Shown one piece after another: positions 1 to 9,463 of a DNA stretch of 64,000 nucleotides. Within the stretch, counting starts at the first letter, position 1. Each line of letters opens with the position of its first letter. This DNA comes from Rothia kristinae NBRC 15354. GTDB lineage: Bacteria; Actinomycetota; Actinomycetes; Actinomycetales; Micrococcaceae. The stretch covers positions 56,068-120,067 of the forward strand of contig NZ_BCSM01000007.1 in NCBI RefSeq assembly GCF_001570865.1, given 5' to 3'. Below the pieces are notes generated by a model. The model was not told the origin of the DNA. It ran no database searches and was given only the letters and a program-made list of their open reading frames with translations. The position numbers and the translations under genes were made by a program.

Positions 1-766
1 TCGTGCGCACCCGCATGGCCAGGGCGCCGACCAGCGGCACCGGGTCCACCCCGGAGTCCAGGGCCTGGCGCAGCGCGCGCAGCGCCGATCCGGGGTTCCC
101 GGCGACGGCGGCGTCGGCGACCTTGAAGGCCGTGACCTCGGTGCGTCCCCCGTAGTACCGCTCCACCACGGCATCGGTGATCGTGGCGGGCCCGTCGGCC
201 AGCAGCTGCCGGGCCGCGGCGTGCAGCTCGGCGGCGTCGCGCCCGGTCGCGGCGATCAGCAGCCGCACGGCATCCGGTTCGATGCGCCGCCCGGCCTCGC
301 GCACGACGGCGTGCAGGAACTCCGAGGCGTCCCGGTCCGTCTTCAGCGGCCGGCAGGACACCACCGGGTGCCCGGCCTTGCCGATCGCGTCCAGCAGCTT
401 CTTCCCGCGATTGCCGCCGCCGTGGTGCAGCAGGACCACGGACTCCTGGTCCGGGGCCTTGACGTAGGCGAGGGCCTCGGTGAGGAACTCCTCGGACATC
501 CGCTCCAGCTCCTGGACCCGCACCAGGCGGGCGTCCCCGAACAGGGAGGGGCCGGTGGCCTGGGCCAGGGCTCCGGGGGCGTAGTCCCGGGCGGAGAGCT
601 CGTGGACCTCGACCTCCCCGCGCTGCTCGCGCATCCGGGCGAGCACGCGACGTCGGGCCTGGGTCGCGAAGTGCTCCTCCGAACCGCTGAGCAAGATCAC
701 GGGAGCCGGTTCCACGCCGCGCCAGGAGGTCTGCTCGGTCTCGGCGCTGCGGCGGCGCGGGGGCAT
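1..766 (-). CDS. holA: DNA polymerase III subunit delta (5' part; gene runs off the window)
   Basis: This is the delta subunit of the clamp loader, which opens the beta sliding clamp during replication. About 255 N-terminal residues are visible and the C-terminus lies beyond the left edge. The N-terminal segment PVILLSGSEEHFA (from about residue 22), the hydrophobic VVLLHHGGGNRGKKLLD stretch and the later GALAMRVRT segment fit HolA. The ATG at 766 has a good Shine-Dalgarno stretch (GGAGGAAGGA, about 6 bases upstream), so I chose it, although it lies 70 bases inside the comEC reading frame. A GTG at 715 would shorten the overlap to 19 bases. It is the last visible gene of the leuS-degV-comEA-comEC-holA run; comEA-comEC followed by holA is a common actinobacterial order. 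Confidence 0.85.
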   Translation of the reverse strand, partial: MPPRRRSAETEQTSWRGVEPAPVILLSGSEEHFATQARRRVLARMREQRGEVEVHELSARDYAPGALAQATGPSLFGDARLVRVQELERMSEEFLTEALAYVKAPDQESVVLLHHGGGNRGKKLLDAIGKAGHPVVSCRPLKTDRDASEFLHAVVREAGRRIEPDAVRLLIAATGRDAAELHAAARQLLADGPATITDAVVERYYGGRTEVTAFKVADAAVAGNPGSALRALRQALDSGVDPVPLVGALAMRVRT

Positions 767-2592
767 GGGGGTCCTTCCTCCTCGGCGGCCAGGCTGGCCC
801 GCAGACTGTCGGGCAGCTCCTTCATGGTAGCCCGGCGCGCCGGGTCCGCCAGCTGCAGGGCCACCGCGGCCAATCCCGCGAACAGCCCGGCCAGGACGAC
901 GGCGCCGGGCCCGTCCCCGGTGGGCACCCGGGCGGCCGGGGCCTGCCCGATCCCGTGGGCCACCGCCTCGATCCATCGGGCACAGACACCGGCGCCCAGC
1001 AGCAGCGGATCCGCCAGCGGGCCCACCCCGGACGAGCACACGGCCAGCAGACCGCAGACCGTGCCCAGAGGGACCGCGGGGGCCGCCAGCACGTTGGCCG
1101 GGACCGTCCACGGCCCCCAGAACCCGGACAGGTGGACCAGATAGGGCGCGCACCAGAGGCTCGCGACGATGCTGATGGCCAGCGCCTCGGCCAGCCACCG
1201 CCAGGCCACCCCGCACAGCAGCCGGCACACGGCCGGGCCCTGCAGGATGATCCCGGCGGTGGCCGCCACGGACAGGACGAACCCGGCGTCGGCGCCCAGG
1301 CTCGGGTCCACCGTGAGCAGCACGACGGTGCTGACCCACAGGGCCGCCCCGCTGGATCCGCCGCGCCCGGCGGCCACGCTGATCCCGCCGAGCACCCCCA
1401 TGACGGTGGCGCGAAGGATGCTGGGGTCCGGACCGACCAGCAGCAGATACGCCCCGGCCGCCGCGATCCCGGCGAGCAGGGTCACCGCCCGTGGGCAGCG
1501 GGTCCAGCGCACCGCGTGGACCCCGAGCAGCAGCACGATCGCGACGTTGGACCCGGACACGGCCGTCAGGTGGGTGAGCCCGGCGGTCTTCATGTCCTCG
1601 GCGGTCGGCTCCGAGAGGGACTCGTCATCCCCGTAGGCCATGCCCAGCACCAGGGCGGCGGTGTCCGGGGCGAGCAGGTCCCGGGCCCGGGCCTCGGTGC
1701 GCTCCCGGGCCCGCTCCAGGATCCCCGGCCGCGCACCGGTCCTGTCGGCGGAGCCCGACGACGCACCGCCCGATCCGGCGTGGTCCGGGTCCGCCGGGCC
1801 GATCACGGCGGCCACCGAGATCTGCGGCTCCCCACCGCGCCCGGCGCTCACGACGCCGGCCAGCAGGACCGGTGCGGTGCCGGCCTCGGCCAGGCGCGCC
1901 GTCGGATCGGCGCCGAACCACAGCGTCACCGCCGCCGAGCCCGCCGCCGTCTCCCCGGTGGGCCCGCGCTGCACGGCCAGGACCGTGGTGGGCACGGCCC
2001 ACCGGGAGCCGAAGCGGCCCTCCACCTCCCTGGGGTCCTCCGCGACGCGCGCGACCAGGCGGACGGCGGTCTCCGCGGGGTTCGTCTCGGCGGACGAGGC
2101 CGGGGTCTGCCCCGCCCCGGTGGCGGCGCCGTCGACCGATGACTCGGCGTCGGTGCCCGATTCGCCGTCGGTGCTCGCGCGGGCGGCTTCCGCCAGAGCG
2201 AGGGCCACCGGGTCCCTCGCCTGCAGGCCGGCGCTGGTCAGCACCAGGCCCGCCCCAACCGCCGCGATCACCAGGGCACCGAGGACGGCGCGAGCCCGCG
2301 GGAGCAGCCCGCGGGGACCGGATCTCGGGGACCGACCCGCCCGTCCCCCATCCCCGGGATCCTCCGGGACCGCACCTCGGGTCCGGGGACCGCGACGGCG
2401 CCCGATGGCCGCCGGGATGAGCAGTCCGGCGCCGACCAGGGCGCCCGCAGCACAGATCCCGGCGGCAGCCAGCAGGGCCCGGGGCTGGTGGCCGGGGGCG
2501 AGGAGTGCGGCCGTCCAGGCCGCGGCCGCCGCGCTGAGCAGCCGCAGATCCACGGCTCGCACGGGTTGGGTGCCGAGCCCGGGCGCGGGCAT
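697..2592 (-). CDS. comEC: ComEC/Rec2-family DNA uptake channel, membrane part only
   Basis: ComEC is the polytopic membrane channel that moves single-stranded DNA into the cytoplasm during natural transformation. The 631-residue product has N-terminal membrane helices, an OB-like soluble segment (about residues 170-260) and the competence domain with the hallmark HLTAVSGSNVAIV, followed by GPDPSILRATVM and several more hydrophobic helices. The protein ends soon after the last helix with a Pro/Ala-rich tail. There is no HxHxDH motif, so the C-terminal metallo-beta-lactamase-like nuclease domain of many ComEC proteins is absent. The ATG at 2592 begins one base after the comEA stop codon, which suggests coupled translation. 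The 3' end overlaps holA by 70 bases. Confidence 0.88.
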   Translation of the reverse strand: MPAPGLGTQPVRAVDLRLLSAAAAAWTAALLAPGHQPRALLAAAGICAAGALVGAGLLIPAAIGRRRGPRTRGAVPEDPGDGGRAGRSPRSGPRGLLPRARAVLGALVIAAVGAGLVLTSAGLQARDPVALALAEAARASTDGESGTDAESSVDGAATGAGQTPASSAETNPAETAVRLVARVAEDPREVEGRFGSRWAVPTTVLAVQRGPTGETAAGSAAVTLWFGADPTARLAEAGTAPVLLAGVVSAGRGGEPQISVAAVIGPADPDHAGSGGASSGSADRTGARPGILERARERTEARARDLLAPDTAALVLGMAYGDDESLSEPTAEDMKTAGLTHLTAVSGSNVAIVLLLGVHAVRWTRCPRAVTLLAGIAAAGAYLLLVGPDPSILRATVMGVLGGISVAAGRGGSSGAALWVSTVVLLTVDPSLGADAGFVLSVAATAGIILQGPAVCRLLCGVAWRWLAEALAISIVASLWCAPYLVHLSGFWGPWTVPANVLAAPAVPLGTVCGLLAVCSSGVGPLADPLLLGAGVCARWIEAVAHGIGQAPAARVPTGDGPGAVVLAGLFAGLAAVALQLADPARRATMKELPDSLRASLAAEEEGPPCPRAAAAPRPSRPPGAAWNRLP

Positions 2593-2593
2593 C

Positions 2594-3505
2594 TCACACC
2601 ATGACCAGCGGCTCGAGGGCGGCGAGCATGGCCTCCCCGATCCCGGGAACGGCATCCAGCTCGGCCACCGAGGCGAAGGCCCCGTGGACCTGCCGATAGT
2701 CCAGGATCCGCTGGGCCAGCTTGGGGCCCACCCGCGGCAGGGTCTCCAGCTGTTCGGCGGTGGCCGTGTTCAGGTTGATCCGCTCCCCGCTCGCGGCACC
2801 ACTGCCGGCCGTTCCCGGACCCGTCCCGGTATCCCCGGCTCCCGCAGCGGCGGTCCCGGAGGGGTTGGGCGGTGCCGCGGCCTGGGCGGCCGCCTCCTCT
2901 CGGGTGGGCACCCGGATCTGCTGTCCGGACTGCACCGGGGCCGCGAGGTTGATCCCTTCCAGCCCGGCCTCCTCGGTGGGGCCGCCGGCGGCCTGGATCG
3001 CCTCGGCCGTCAGGGCCCCGGCCGGAAGCCGCTGCAGCCCCGGGGACTTCACCGCGCCGACCACGTGCACGGCGACCTCCCCGCCCGACGCCGCCGTGGC
3101 ACCCGGAGTCCCTGGGGCACCGGCCGCCGGGGCGGCGTCGGAACCCGGGTCGGGCGAACCGAGCTCCAACGGGGAGGCGCTTCCGGAGGCGACCACGGCG
3201 ATCCTCGGGGCCTGCTGCTCCCCGCGGGGGACGAACAGCACGAGCGCGAGCACAGCCAGGGCCGCCACGGCCAGCAGGCCCAGCACCGCCCTTGGTGACG
3301 GGGAGAAGCGCAGCCACCCGACCCCCGGCGTCGGGACGGCGGCCGGTCCCCGTTCGTCCGGGGCCAGGCCCTCGATCATCGCGGTCAGCCGCTGCCGGGA
3401 GGCCGTGGGACCCGCCCGGCGCGGGGACGGGACCGTGCGGCGGGTGACGCGGTGATCCTCCGGGACCTCCCACGGGTCCTCGGTTTCCTCGATGCGCTGG
3501 TTCAT
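2594..3505 (-). CDS. comEA: ComEA-like DNA-binding protein (SLBB plus helix-hairpin-helix)
   Basis: This is a membrane-anchored DNA receptor of the competence machinery. The 303-residue product has a charged cytoplasmic N-terminus, one membrane helix (GLLAVAALAVLALVLFVP, about residues 75-92), a low-complexity spacer, an SLBB domain starting at VAVHVVGAVKSPG, a Gly/Ala/Pro linker and two C-terminal helix-hairpin-helix motifs (NLNTATAEQLETLPRVG and LDAVPGIGEAML). The start at 3505 is favoured because a -10-like TACGGT lies 7 bases upstream; an in-frame start at 3607 would add 34 residues without typical features. It sits directly before comEC, so the pair forms the classic comEA-comEC unit. 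Confidence 0.88.
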   Translation of the reverse strand: MNQRIEETEDPWEVPEDHRVTRRTVPSPRRAGPTASRQRLTAMIEGLAPDERGPAAVPTPGVGWLRFSPSPRAVLGLLAVAALAVLALVLFVPRGEQQAPRIAVVASGSASPLELGSPDPGSDAAPAAGAPGTPGATAASGGEVAVHVVGAVKSPGLQRLPAGALTAEAIQAAGGPTEEAGLEGINLAAPVQSGQQIRVPTREEAAAQAAAPPNPSGTAAAGAGDTGTGPGTAGSGAASGERINLNTATAEQLETLPRVGPKLAQRILDYRQVHGAFASVAELDAVPGIGEAMLAALEPLVMV

Positions 3506-3512
3506 GGGCCTC

Positions 3513-3518
3513 ACCGTA
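3513..3518 (-). promoter_or_regulatory. -10 hexamer TACGGT before comEA (leaderless candidate)
   Basis: On the minus strand TACGGT is followed by 7 bases (GAGGCCC) and then the comEA ATG at 3505. This spacing would place the transcription start at or next to the start codon. The GAGG could instead act as a close ribosome binding site. No clear -35 was found. Confidence 0.4.
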
Positions 3519-3628
3519 GAAGGACCCGCGATCCGCCTCCGCACTCCGTCCCGGCCGGAGGACCCCTCGGTGGATGACGGGGCCAAGACACCGCGTCCAT
3601 CCCCCATCGGCGCGGACCCGTAGGGCGC

Positions 3629-4681
3629 TCAGTCCCCCGCGACGTCGGGCGCCGGATCCGCCAGAGCCCCTGCCAGGTGCCCGGGGATGCTCGCCGCGGC
3701 CGTCGGTCCGAGGCCGGTGTGCACGGCCAGGGCAGCGGGCAGGTCCGCCCGCACCACGCGTACCCGGCCCCCCAGCTGCTCCTCGATCCGGTGGTGCAGC
3801 CGCTCGGGTACCTCTCGGCCCCAGAAGTCCTGGATCAGGCACACCGCCCACCCGTGATCGTCGGGCACGCCGCGGGCCGCGGCGTCGGCCAGGACCGCCC
3901 GGGTGGCGCGCTGCGCGACCAGCTCGGCGAAGCGCTGGACCGCCGGACCCGTCTGCCGGGGCCGCTCCAGGTAGCGCAGGCGCCCCTGCTCGACGGTCGC
4001 GATGGGTTTGACGTGCAGCATCTGCCCGACGCGGGCCAGGGCCCGGGGCACCCGGCCGCTGCGGCCCAGCTGCTCCAGGGAGGGCACCCAGAACAGCAGC
4101 TGCGTCGCCTCGAGGGCCGCCTGGGCCGCCTCGAGCACCCGGTCGGCATCCGCGCCGGTGCGCGCGGCGGCCAGCGCGGCGGCCACCCCGGCGGCCTGGG
4201 CTGCGGCGACCGTCCGGGTGTCCAGCACGCGCACCGGGATCGGGGATTCCCGGGCGGCGGTGCGCAGGGTCTGGACCGTCCCGGACAGCTCCCCGGAGAT
4301 GGTCAGGGCCACCACCTCGGTGCACCCGGCCGCCGCCAGGGCCGCCAGAGCCCGGGAGACGGCGCCCGGGGAAGGGCGGGAGGTGCTCATGCTGCGGCCT
4401 TCGGCGGCGGCGAGCACCAGGTGTTCCCGCACGCGCGGGTCCGCGGCCTCGGGGAAGATCTGGCCCTCGATCATCAGGGGCAGATCCAGGCAGATCAGCT
4501 CCCCGGCCGCGCGTGCTCGCTCCAGCAGGGTGCGGGGCAGGCCAGCCGCGGCGTCGGTGAGCACCCCGACCCGACACGGCCGCGACCGCGCCGCGCCCGT
4601 CTCGGGAAGGACCGCCCCGGGAACGTCCGGGCCGGTCTCCTCCCGCCCGGTTGTGCCTGCCGGATCCCGCGTCTCGGTCAT
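3629..4681 (-). CDS. DegV family fatty-acid-binding protein
   Basis: DegV proteins bind a fatty acid between two alpha/beta domains; in Firmicutes, FakB members present fatty acids to the kinase FakA. The 350-residue product shows the family landmarks: an N-terminal VGVLTDAAAGLP strand-loop, the lipid-contacting MSTSRPSPG loop (about residues 97-105), ISGELSGTVQ, and VHTGLGPTA near the C-terminus. The first 35 residues are a disordered-looking extension, so the true start may lie downstream. It follows leuS by 19 bases and precedes comEA, an order common in Micrococcales. No FakA-like gene lies nearby, so the physiological role here is unknown. Confidence 0.85.
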   Translation of the reverse strand: MTETRDPAGTTGREETGPDVPGAVLPETGAARSRPCRVGVLTDAAAGLPRTLLERARAAGELICLDLPLMIEGQIFPEAADPRVREHLVLAAAEGRSMSTSRPSPGAVSRALAALAAAGCTEVVALTISGELSGTVQTLRTAARESPIPVRVLDTRTVAAAQAAGVAAALAAARTGADADRVLEAAQAALEATQLLFWVPSLEQLGRSGRVPRALARVGQMLHVKPIATVEQGRLRYLERPRQTGPAVQRFAELVAQRATRAVLADAAARGVPDDHGWAVCLIQDFWGREVPERLHHRIEEQLGGRVRVVRADLPAALAVHTGLGPTAAASIPGHLAGALADPAPDVAGD

Positions 4682-4700
4682 GGCCGCTGCCCGCGTGCGC

Positions 4701-7211
4701 CTAGGCGACGATGTTCACGAGCTTCGGCTCGCGCACGATGACCTTGCGGATCTCGGACCCGTCCAGGAACCGCTGCACGGCATCCGAGGCCAGGGCGCGC
4801 TCGCGCAGCTGCTCGGCGTCGATGTCCGCGGGCACCTCCAGGCGGTCCCGGACCTTGCCGCGGATCTGCACGACGGCGGTGACCGTGTCCTGGACCAGCA
4901 GCTCCTCCCGGACCTGCGGCCAGCCCGCGCGCAGCACCGGCTCATCGTGTCCGACCTGGTGCCACAGGTCCTCCGCGGTGTACGGGGCGTACAGGCTCAG
5001 CAGCACCGCCACGGCCTCCACCGCCTCGCGCACGGCCGGATCGGCCCCGCCGGGCCCGGCGTCGATGGCCTTGCGGGTCGCGTTGACCAGCTCCATGGTC
5101 TTGGCGACCACCACGTTGAACTTGCCCGACTCCAGGGCCTGCTCGGCCTCGTGCAGCATCCGGTGGGTGACCCGTCGCAGCGCCTGGTCCCCGTCGGCCG
5201 GATCCGCCCCCAGCGGGGCCGTCAGATCCTGTCCCAGCCGCCAGGCCCGGGCCAGGAACTTCAGGGACCCGCCCGGGGAGACGTCGGCCCAGTCGACGTC
5301 GTCCTCCGGCGGGGAGGCGAAGACCATCGTGGTGCGCACCGCATCCACCCCGTACAGGTCCAGCTGCTCGCCGAGGTTCACGCCGTTGCCCAGGGACTTG
5401 GACATGGCCTTGCCCCCGTTGAGCACCTGACCCTGGTTCAGCAGGGCCCGGAAGGGCTCATCGAAGTCGACCCACCCGAGGTCCCGGATCACCTTGACGA
5501 AGAACCGGGCGTAGAGCAGGTGCAGGATCGCGTGCTCCACACCGCCCACGTACTGATCCACCGGCGCCCAGTCGCGCAGCGCCTGCGGGTCCAGGGCGGC
5601 GGTGTCCAGGTGGGGGTTGGCGAAGCGCAGGAAGTACCAGGAGGAGTCCACGAAGGTGTCCATCGTGTCCGTGTCCCGCCGGGCGGGCTCGCCGCAGGAC
5701 GGGCAGGCGACGTTGACCCAGTCCTCGGCCGCGGCCAGCGGGGACTGGCCCTTGGGCGCTAATTGCTCGCCCTTCAGGTTCTCCGGCAGGCGCACCGGCA
5801 GCTGATCCTCCGGGACCGGGACCTCACCGCAGTCCGGGCAGTGGATGATGGGGATCGGCGCGCCCCAGAAGCGCTGGCGGGACAGCAGCCAATCCCGCAG
5901 CCGGTAGATGGTCTGGCCGGCCCCTGCGCCCTTGTCCTCCAGCAGCTGCACGGCGCGGGCGATCGCGGCGGACTTGTCCAGTCCGTCCAGCGGCCCGGAG
6001 CCGGTGAGCACGCCGTCCCCGGTGGTGGCCACGCCGCTGACCGCGGGGTCCTCCTCCCCGGTGTCCACGACGGTGCGCACCGGCAGGTCGAAGGCGCGGG
6101 CGAAGTCCAGATCCCGCTGGTCGTGGGCCGGCACGGCCATGACCGCCCCGGTCCCGTAGTCAGCCAGCACGTAGTCCGCGGCCCACACGGGCACGGACTC
6201 ACCCGTCAGCGGGTTCAGCGCGTGACGACCGGTGAACACGCCGGTCTTCTCCCGGTCGGTGGCCTGCCGCTCGATGTCCGAGAAGGCCTTGACCCGCTCC
6301 CGGTACTCCTCCAGGGCCGCCCGCTGCTCGTCCGTGACCAGCTCCAGGGCCAGGTCCGCATCCGCGGCCACCACCAGGAACGTGTTGCCGTACAGGGTGT
6401 CCGGGCGGGTGGTGAACACGGAGACCTCCCGCTCCGACCGGCCGCCTTCGGCCGGGATCCGGAAGTCCACCCGCGCACCCGAGGAGCGCCCGATCCAGTT
6501 GCGCTGCATCGCCAGGACCCGCTCCGGCCAGTGCCCCTCCAGCTGATCCATGTCCTCCAGCAGCTGGTCCGCGTACTCGGTGATGCGGAAGTACCACTGG
6601 TTCAGGGACTTCTTGGTCACCGGGGTGCCGCAGCGCTCGCAGGCGCCGTTGACGACCTGCTCGTTGGCCAGCACCGTCTGGTCCTTGGGGCACCAGTTGA
6701 CCGGGGAGTCCTTGCGGTAGGCCAGGCCTTTGGCGTGGAACTGCTGGAACAGCCACTGGGTCCAGCGGTAGTACTCGGGGTCCGAGGTGTGCAGGCGCCG
6801 GGACCAGTCCACGGCGATCCCGTAGCGCTTGAAGGAGGCCGCCTGGGTCTCGATGTTGCGGTAGGTCCACTCGGCCGGGTGCGTGCCGTTCTTGATGGCG
6901 GCGTTCTCCGCGGGCAGGCCGAAGGAGTCCCAGCCGATCGGGTGCATCACGTCGTAGCCGCGCTGCATCCAGTAGCGGGCGACGACGTCGCCCATCGCGA
7001 AGGCCTCGGCGTGGCCCATGTGCAGGTCCCCGGAGGGGTAGGGGAACATGTCCAGGACGTAGCGGCGGGGCTTGGAGCCGTCGTCGAGGGGGACGAAGAC
7101 CCGCTCGGTCTCCCAGTACTCCTGCCAGCGGCCCTCCAGGGCCGCGGCGTCGTAGATCCTCTCCTCGGCCGCCTGCTCGCGGGCTGCGTCACTCACCTGG
7201 GCCACCATCAT
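4701..7211 (-). CDS. leuS: Leucyl-tRNA synthetase
   Basis: This class I synthetase attaches leucine to tRNA(Leu) in the cytoplasm. The product is about 836 residues, the normal bacterial length. HMGH (the HIGH motif) lies at residues 64-67 after FPYPSGDL, a CP1 editing domain follows, and the KMSKS loop appears as AMSKS near residue 600. A CPKD...CERC segment near residue 175 resembles a zinc site. The C-terminus [10 protein letters not shown] is typical. The start is uncertain: ATG codons at 7211 and 7208 are followed by a GTG at 7205, and the AAGGA ribosome binding site is ideally spaced (6 bases) only for the GTG. It heads the run leading to degV, comEA, comEC and holA. Confidence 0.96.
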   Translation of the reverse strand: MMVAQVSDAAREQAAEERIYDAAALEGRWQEYWETERVFVPLDDGSKPRRYVLDMFPYPSGDLHMGHAEAFAMGDVVARYWMQRGYDVMHPIGWDSFGLPAENAAIKNGTHPAEWTYRNIETQAASFKRYGIAVDWSRRLHTSDPEYYRWTQWLFQQFHAKGLAYRKDSPVNWCPKDQTVLANEQVVNGACERCGTPVTKKSLNQWYFRITEYADQLLEDMDQLEGHWPERVLAMQRNWIGRSSGARVDFRIPAEGGRSEREVSVFTTRPDTLYGNTFLVVAADADLALELVTDEQRAALEEYRERVKAFSDIERQATDREKTGVFTGRHALNPLTGESVPVWAADYVLADYGTGAVMAVPAHDQRDLDFARAFDLPVRTVVDTGEEDPAVSGVATTGDGVLTGSGPLDGLDKSAAIARAVQLLEDKGAGAGQTIYRLRDWLLSRQRFWGAPIPIIHCPDCGEVPVPEDQLPVRLPENLKGEQLAPKGQSPLAAAEDWVNVACPSCGEPARRDTDTMDTFVDSSWYFLRFANPHLDTAALDPQALRDWAPVDQYVGGVEHAILHLLYARFFVKVIRDLGWVDFDEPFRALLNQGQVLNGGKAMSKSLGNGVNLGEQLDLYGVDAVRTTMVFASPPEDDVDWADVSPGGSLKFLARAWRLGQDLTAPLGADPADGDQALRRVTHRMLHEAEQALESGKFNVVVAKTMELVNATRKAIDAGPGGADPAVREAVEAVAVLLSLYAPYTAEDLWHQVGHDEPVLRAGWPQVREELLVQDTVTAVVQIRGKVRDRLEVPADIDAEQLRERALASDAVQRFLDGSEIRKVIVREPKLVNIVA

Positions 7212-7269
7212 TCCTTCGGTTCTCGGCATCGGGGTGCGGGCGCCCGCGCGTGAGCGCGGGAACCGTCCC

Positions 7270-7275
7270 AGTCTA
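7270..7275 (-). promoter_or_regulatory. -10 hexamer TAGACT for leuS
   Basis: TAGACT on the minus strand lies about 60 bases before the leuS start and matches TANNNT. It implies a leader of roughly 50-60 bases, too short for a T-box riboswitch. No convincing -35 was seen. Confidence 0.45.
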
Positions 7276-7321
7276 CGCGGTGCCGGGCCCCGACGACGGC
7301 GCCCGGCCCGGGGAGGAACCG

Positions 7322-7327
7322 TAGAGT
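7322..7327 (+). promoter_or_regulatory. -10 hexamer TAGAGT before the alpha/beta hydrolase gene
   Basis: TAGAGT is followed by 7 bases and then a GTG codon at 7335 in the hydrolase frame, the spacing of a leaderless promoter. If it is used, the alternative GTG at 7326, which overlaps the hexamer, cannot be the start codon. Confidence 0.4.
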
Positions 7328-8330
7328 GGAGGGCGTGAGCTCGATCCTGGAATCCGCCCCCATCGGCGCCTACCTGCCCGCCGAGACCCGGTGGGATCTG
7401 CCCGCCGGCGTCCTGCGCACCTGGACCTACCCGGCACGCACCTCGCCCCGGGTGCGCCTGGTCGCGGTGCACGGCTTCCGCGGGGACCACCACGGTCTGG
7501 ACCTGGTGGCCCGCGCCCTGCCGGACGACGTCGAGACGGTGGTCCCGGACCTGCCCGGCTTCGGCCGCTCCCCGGCCTTCCCAGCCCGCGCCCACGACGT
7601 CGCCGGCTACGCCGAGATCCTGGGGCAGCTGCTCGAAGCCCTGCCGCAGGACGGGCTGCCCCTGGCGGTGCTCGGGCACTCCTACGGCTCCGTCGTCGCC
7701 GCGGCCCTGGCGGCGCAGCACCCGGACGCGGTGGCGGCGCTGGCCCTGCTCAACCCCATCTGCGAACCGGCCCTGGCCTCGGCCCAGCGTCTGCCGGCCC
7801 TGGGGGCCGCCCTGTTCTACAGGGTGTGCGCGGTGCTGCCCGAGGCGCTGGGAGATCGGCTGGTGCGCTCGGCGGCGATCACCCGGATCTCCTCGGAGCT
7901 GATGATGAAGACCCGCGATGCGCACCTGCGCCGGTTCATCAACGGTCAGCACGCCGCGTACTTCGGGGCCTTCGCCTCCCGTCGGGTGGTCATTCAGGCC
8001 TACGCCGATTCGACCCGGGCCACCGTGGGCGACTGGTCCGGGCAGGTCACGGTGCGCACGCTGCTGGTGGCCGCCGAGCGGGACGACCTCGGTTCGGTGG
8101 CCGGGCAGCGGCGGCTGCGCGAGACCTTCCCACCGCAGGCGCAGGCGCGCCTGGAAGTGCTGCCCGAGGTCGGGCACCTGATCCACTACGAGACGCCCCG
8201 CCGGGCGGCCCGGGTGGTCGGGGACTTCCTCGCCGAGGCCCTCCCGGAGACCGGGGCCGCGCCGGCGGCGTCGTCATCGCGCCCGGCGGCCGGACCCGCT
8301 CGGTCCGACGGGAACGGGGGTGCGGCGTGA
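7326..8330 (+). CDS. Alpha/beta hydrolase of unknown substrate
   Basis: This is a soluble alpha/beta-hydrolase-fold protein of up to 334 residues. Visible elements are the oxyanion-hole region [12 protein letters not shown], the strand [11 protein letters not shown], the nucleophile elbow GHSYGS, a variable lid region in the middle, the acidic residue near [11 protein letters not shown] and the catalytic histidine in EVGHLIHYE. The last 35 residues are Ala/Pro/Ser-rich. Two starts are possible: GTG at 7326 with a GGGAGGAA ribosome binding site 8 bases away, or GTG at 7335 placed 7 bases after TAGAGT. Its stop overlaps the glycosyltransferase start by 4 bases (GTGA), so the two are probably translated together, perhaps in glycolipid or envelope metabolism; that role is inference. 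Confidence 0.8.
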   Translation: MEGVSSILESAPIGAYLPAETRWDLPAGVLRTWTYPARTSPRVRLVAVHGFRGDHHGLDLVARALPDDVETVVPDLPGFGRSPAFPARAHDVAGYAEILGQLLEALPQDGLPLAVLGHSYGSVVAAALAAQHPDAVAALALLNPICEPALASAQRLPALGAALFYRVCAVLPEALGDRLVRSAAITRISSELMMKTRDAHLRRFINGQHAAYFGAFASRRVVIQAYADSTRATVGDWSGQVTVRTLLVAAERDDLGSVAGQRRLRETFPPQAQARLEVLPEVGHLIHYETPRRAARVVGDFLAEALPETGAAPAASSSRPAAGPARSDGNGGAA

Positions 8331-9463
8331 GGCTGCTGGTGGATGCCCGCTACGTCCGGCCTGTGCACGATGGCATCAGCCGGTACACGGCCGGGCTGCT
8401 GCACGCGGTGGATGCGCTGATCCGCACCGGGCAGACCCCGGGGCTGCGGGTCGCGATGCTCATCAGCGACCCGGCCCAGCGGAAGCAGCTGCCGGAGCTG
8501 CCGACGGTGCGCGGGTTCTCCCCCACCGGTCCTCTGGAGCCGCTGAGCGCCCTGCGGATCAACCGGCTGCGCCCGGACGTGGTCTTCTCCCCGATGCAGA
8601 CCATCGGCACCTGGGGCCGGGACTACGCCCAGATCCTCACCCTGCACGACCTGATCTACTACGCCCACCCGCAGCCGCCGGGGTTCCTGCCGGCCCCGGT
8701 GCGCCTGGGCTGGCGGCTGTTCCACCGCAGCTACGCCCCGCAGCGGTGGCTGCTGAACCGGGCCGACGCCGTCGTGACGGTCAGCGACACCACCGCCGGG
8801 CTGATAGACGAGCACCGGCTGACCCGCCGCCCCGTCACGGTGGTGCCCAATGCCGCCCCGGACGGGGTGCTGCTGGACCCGCTCGAGGCCCGGACCCGGG
8901 CGCGCGGGCGCGGCACGGACCTGCTCTACATGGGATCGGCGATGCCGTACAAGGGGGTCGAGCGGCTGATCGCGGGCGTGGACCGGCTGCCCGGGTACCG
9001 ACTGCACCTGCTCTCCCGCTACCCCGAGGCCCGACGACGCGAGCTGGCCGCGCTGATCCGACATCCGGACCGGGTGGTCTTCCACGACGGGATCGCCGAG
9101 CCGGAGTACCGGGAGCTGCTGCGCACGGCCCGGGCGCTGGTCAGCGCCTCCCGGGCCGAGGGCTTCGGCCTGCCCGTGGTCGAGGCGCAGGCGCAGGGGG
9201 TGCCCGTGGTGCTCAGCGACATCCCGATCTTCCGGGAGGTCGCCCCGCACGGGCTGCACGTGGACTTCGAGGACCCGCAGGCCTTCCCTGCCGCGGTGCG
9301 CCGCCTGGAGGATCCCCGGGTGCGCACCGAGCTCGCGGCACGGGGCGTCGCCGACGCCGCCCGGTACTCCTGGGAGGCCTCGGCGCGCACCCTGGTGGAG
9401 TTGGCCGAGCGGGTCAGCCGCGCTCGTCGTGCTGGCGGTTCTGGATCTCCAGCGCGGACGTGA
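8327..9463 (+). CDS. Family 4 (GT-B) glycosyltransferase
   Basis: The 378-residue product is a GT-B fold retaining glycosyltransferase. The N-terminus [19 protein letters not shown] is a typical acceptor-domain start with a glycine-containing loop, and ILTLHDLIYYAHP and ADAVVTVSDTTAG are family signatures. The C-terminal donor domain carries LLYMGSAMPYKGVERLI and the EX7E-type motif EGFGLPVVEAQAQG. No signal peptide or membrane helix is seen. The GTG start overlaps the upstream hydrolase stop (GTGA), so expression is probably coupled. The 3' end runs 50 bases into the convergent YkvI-type gene. Mannosyl or glucosyl transfer to a lipid or wall polymer is plausible, but donor and acceptor cannot be read from sequence. 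Confidence 0.85.
   Translation: MRLLVDARYVRPVHDGISRYTAGLLHAVDALIRTGQTPGLRVAMLISDPAQRKQLPELPTVRGFSPTGPLEPLSALRINRLRPDVVFSPMQTIGTWGRDYAQILTLHDLIYYAHPQPPGFLPAPVRLGWRLFHRSYAPQRWLLNRADAVVTVSDTTAGLIDEHRLTRRPVTVVPNAAPDGVLLDPLEARTRARGRGTDLLYMGSAMPYKGVERLIAGVDRLPGYRLHLLSRYPEARRRELAALIRHPDRVVFHDGIAEPEYRELLRTARALVSASRAEGFGLPVVEAQAQGVPVVLSDIPIFREVAPHGLHVDFEDPQAFPAAVRRLEDPRVRTELAARGVADAARYSWEASARTLVELAERVSRARRAGGSGSPART

Noticed and set aside
221..1144. Long open frames on the plus strand opposite holA and comEC, and many similar ones through the window.
   Set aside because: They are antisense or shifted copies of high-GC genes with repetitive Arg/Pro/Gly/Ala-rich translations and no recognisable domain; the true genes lie on the other strand or frame.
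7211..7275. Possible T-box riboswitch before leuS (and likewise before aspS, hisS and alaS).
   Set aside because: Predicted leaders are about 50-85 bases, too short for a T-box, and no T-box sequence with specifier hairpin is visible.
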